This document shows, piece after piece, positions 62,601 to 64,000 of a DNA stretch of 64,000 nucleotides (positions are counted from its first letter, which is position 1; every line of letters begins with the position of its first letter). A model generated the notes under the pieces. That model had not been told where the DNA came from and did not search any database. It saw only the letters and a list, made by a program, of their open reading frames with translations. Origin of the DNA: Bacteroidota bacterium (GTDB lineage: Bacteria; Bacteroidota; Bacteroidia; 2-12-FULL-35-15); assembly GCA_947479085.1 (NCBI GenBank), contig CANJYB010000022.1, forward strand, positions 1 to 64,000, read 5' to 3'. A program made the position numbers and the translations under genes.

Positions 62601-64000
62601 TGTTGCCACAAAATCAAGGTGAGGAAGTTTATGCGTAAAATCAACTCCCCCGATAAAATTCAAATCAATATTATCATCTGCTACATTTAATTTTCCTTTA
62701 AATATTTTATTCGCAATAGTTCCTTCCACCGCAATATTCTGATAGGTATAATTATTAATATTTATGCTGTTCACTGTTCCTTTTAAATTAGCAGCCACAT
62801 CTGACAACGTAAATCCGGAACCATCCACATCCACATTCATGGTTACTTTTCCAAGTGATGCAACACCAAAGAATTTACCAAAATCAAATTCCGCAGATTT
62901 CAGTTTCCCTTTATAGAATTCCTTTTTCTTTAATGTATCATGCCTAACAGAAAGGTCGGAAGAAAGGTTGCCCAAGGCAGAAGTAAAATCACCATAGGCA
63001 TAAAAGTCGTTGTACAAACCTGTAAAAGTTCCTTTAAATTTCATGTTTCCCAGCTTTGCAAAAGCATAAGGCACATCCAGTGTTTTATGGTCGGTAAAAG
63101 GAGGAACAGGAATCAGTTTTAAATCTCCGTAATTGGTACTCAGGTTTTTTACATTCAGATAAATGGAAGTTTCATCCAGGTGAGGCAGACCGGTTAACGT
63201 TACATCACCCGTAAAACGGGTATATCCGCCCAGGTAGATATCCATATCCTTTCCACGCAAATCGTTTATCAACCCTTTAATTTTTCCGGAAACGGTTAGG
63301 TTCTTATAAATCCCTTTCAGTGCAGGAGCAAAATAAGCAATGTCGGCCATTTCCACACGGGAATGATCAAAATCTGCCTTGATGGTTACCTTGTTTATAA
63401 AATCCTTAAAGTCGCGATAATGGTCGTATTTAAACGTTAAGTCGGTAGCAATATTGCTTTCGGGAGTTTTTATTCTCAACTCATCCAGCTGTATCCCCAC
63501 AGGGCTTATTTTTACATAACTGCTCAGGTTTTGAATAATAAACCCAGACCTTTCCTTAGCGGATAAATAATCAATGGTGGACCGGATGGTATCTTTATCA
63601 AACCGGATGTCGGAAATTTCGGTATTGATGCGCCTTGCATTTACGTCAAAATAATTTACACCGGTGGTTATTAATGTATCGTGTTCGCTGCGGAAAACAA
63701 AAGCGGAGTTGATTAATGTTACCGATTTAAATTTTACATCCCAGGGTGCATTATGGGTAGCGGTGGTATCCGTATTTTTAAAAGAATCCAATATAAACTG
63801 AAAATTAAAATCGTCCTCGGCCTTGTATTTAATAATTTTGGAATTGCAGTTCAATAATATCACATCTGCAATATGCAACTGATGTGCTTTAAAATCAATC
63901 CTGTTGATACTGATTTTTAATTTTTTGGCATACAGCAATGTGTCCTTGTGCAAATCCTGCACATAAACATCCTGCAATACTATTTTCCTGAAAAATTCGA
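59685..64000 (-). CDS. TamB-like translocation/assembly module protein, 5' end beyond window
   Basis: At least 1437 residues; the frame stays open to the right edge (the segment before LQDVYVQDLHKDTLLYAKKL is EFFRKIV), so the N-terminus, with its membrane anchor, is missing. The protein is a long run of repeating beta segments, e.g. ITLTGLPHLDETSIYLNVKN-like and KLRLNSDFLDAKINGTFKI. Near the C-terminus lie the TamB/DUF490 motifs DVTPDAEVQLIFDQKVGD, TINLNISSKGDFKMYGDYVI and KGGTIRWSGIPYKADMNLSAVYKA. The family forms a periplasm-spanning hydrophobic groove for lipid or protein transport to the outer membrane. It ends in a Lys-rich tail (PKKKKKEEISK). Confidence 0.85.
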   Translation of the reverse strand, partial: EFFRKIVLQDVYVQDLHKDTLLYAKKLKISINRIDFKAHQLHIADVILLNCNSKIIKYKAEDDFNFQFILDSFKNTDTTATHNAPWDVKFKSVTLINSAFVFRSEHDTLITTGVNYFDVNARRINTEISDIRFDKDTIRSTIDYLSAKERSGFIIQNLSSYVKISPVGIQLDELRIKTPESNIATDLTFKYDHYRDFKDFINKVTIKADFDHSRVEMADIAYFAPALKGIYKNLTVSGKIKGLINDLRGKDMDIYLGGYTRFTGDVTLTGLPHLDETSIYLNVKNLSTNYGDLKLIPVPPFTDHKTLDVPYAFAKLGNMKFKGTFTGLYNDFYAYGDFTSALGNLSSDLSVRHDTLKKKEFYKGKLKSAEFDFGKFFGVASLGKVTMNVDVDGSGFTLSDVAANLKGTVNSININNYTYQNIAVEGTIANKIFKGKLNVADDNIDLNFIGGVDFTHKLPHLDFVATVNNADLGALHFIKDTTRTNLSTQVIVDVTGNNIDNLIGQINFDNTIYKRKNEVYKMSVFNLVTEEEKGSKSIRLNSDFLDAKINGTFKILDMPLSIEYLLSKYLPSYFRSTVYAKTIIPQNFDYNFLFKKTDAVTRLFAPDIKIAPSTLIKGNFNSATNHLVIKGNSDKLMVKGFEIKDWHMDLKTNGLMDFETGCARLYTSDSSWLTDFNISTQTHADSVNLALTWDNKTKNNYKGDIKAFLNIHTDKSIKFKILPSVFIVADSAWAIDKDNEILIDTSHIAVNSVTFEHGNQSFSLNGIVSQNKMDELKLLLTNFNLANANLFTKGKGVTLKGTIDGASTFTDFYHDLVFSSDNVFKSVFINENELGDGNIKTTWDNPTQALKMNGSFTLGIVPNIVFSGYYYPKKEENNLDMDINMEALRMDLFEPFVKQYCSKFKGFFAGKLKIKGSLKKPELSGIVNVNAKNITVDYLNTKYNFSQNVVVNNNSFGVENMTVYDDNGNTALVRGKVYHDNFKNFQLDFDIQANKFMCLNTSEADNSSYYGKAYITGIVNIFGYTDNIRIDANVRTEKITPGDRADKFRLNSKTELTKFYIPLSKQSEISESNFVTYVKKDSTIKIKDDYKVKLGGLTLNFDLDVTPDAEVQLIFDQKVGDIIKARGTGTINLNISSKGDFKMYGDYVIDNGDYLFTLQNIINKRFELEKGGTIRWSGIPYKADMNLSAVYKARASLKPFFPEDSTSNMKKRFPVDLKLLMTGDLLSPEINFDIGLPTVDADKRQTVLSYINTDAERNRQVFSLLILNSFVTPYQLTNSVGGPTVGSAAGANSSELLSNQLSNMLSKVSKDFDVGVNYRPGDAISKEELGLALSTQLFDDKLTIDGNVSNSQSTNNQNTNNIIGDVNVEYKLTDDGKIRVKAFNKANDNSSNQYASGPYTQGVGIFYREEFDFIGDLFLRYLNAVKPKKKKKEEISK

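Overview
The window is chromosomal DNA of a low-GC Bacteroidota bacterium. Four independent signs support this: several secreted proteins end in the type IX secretion (T9SS) sorting domain; at least ten genes have the Bacteroidota -7 promoter element TAnnTTTG (or TAnnTTCG) just upstream; there is a GldL/GldM-like protein, a DUF6089 barrel, a TamB-like protein and the small ribosomal protein THX; and the intergenic DNA holds short word-like A/C and G/T repeats typical of the phylum. The class or genus cannot be fixed from sequence alone.

The left end (1-5430) is the most unusual part. It starts with the frameshifted C-terminus of a tyrosine recombinase reading rightward. A strong inverted repeat ending in GTTAAGGGC follows, then about five one- or two-gene cassettes, all on the + strand. 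The cassettes are separated by imperfect hairpins whose ends behave like integron attC R boxes: in four cassettes the right-end box complements the box at the cassette's own left end, once perfectly over 9 nt. I read this as an integron with a decayed, same-orientation integrase. The second cassette carries a T9SS-tailed protein and a collagen-like protein whose last 100 bases look like the variable repeat of a diversity-generating retroelement (DGR). These are followed by a GC hairpin and a 40-residue stump of the DGR accessory gene avd, which stops just before the attC-like site. No template repeat or reverse transcriptase is visible, so any diversification would need a partner elsewhere. 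The remaining cassettes hold an NAD(P)-binding protein and two unrecognised proteins.

From 5430 to 7146 a TPR-protein gene is bracketed by two copies of a composite palindromic repeat whose hairpin stems covary. From 7147 to 20936 one rightward gene series with start-stop overlaps encodes a DUF4956 membrane protein, a VTC-type polymerase, two CotH-type proteins, an O-antigen-ligase-like protein, an SGNH/MBOAT acylation pair, a phosphatase, a glycosyltransferase and an asparagine synthase. It looks like an envelope or extracellular polymer locus. More sugar-polymer genes follow on the minus strand (24222-27940: GT2, carbamoyltransferase, GT4) and at 32526 (acyltransferase). Between them lie an M16 peptidase, an FMN-dependent oxygenase/reductase and a DUF6089 barrel.

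From 28 kb to 43.5 kb are a LytS/LytR-type two-component system, a lipoprotein, a T9SS protein, a PaaE-like ferredoxin reductase, a 1899-residue T9SS adhesin-like protein with nine tandem Ig-like repeats, a small barrel and methionyl-tRNA formyltransferase. HU and a ureohydrolase follow. The stretch 45506-47031 is mostly noncoding and rich in repeats, with one likely 45-residue membrane protein. At 47-51 kb there is a broken 528-bp segmental duplication involving a PadR-controlled GldL/GldM-like gene, with DUF983 and AraC genes between the copies. The right end holds FKBP, DUF1573, LtrA, a beta-helix T9SS protein, a SpoU-family methyltransferase, THX and a TamB-like gene that runs off the window. 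No rRNA, tRNA or CRISPR array was seen.
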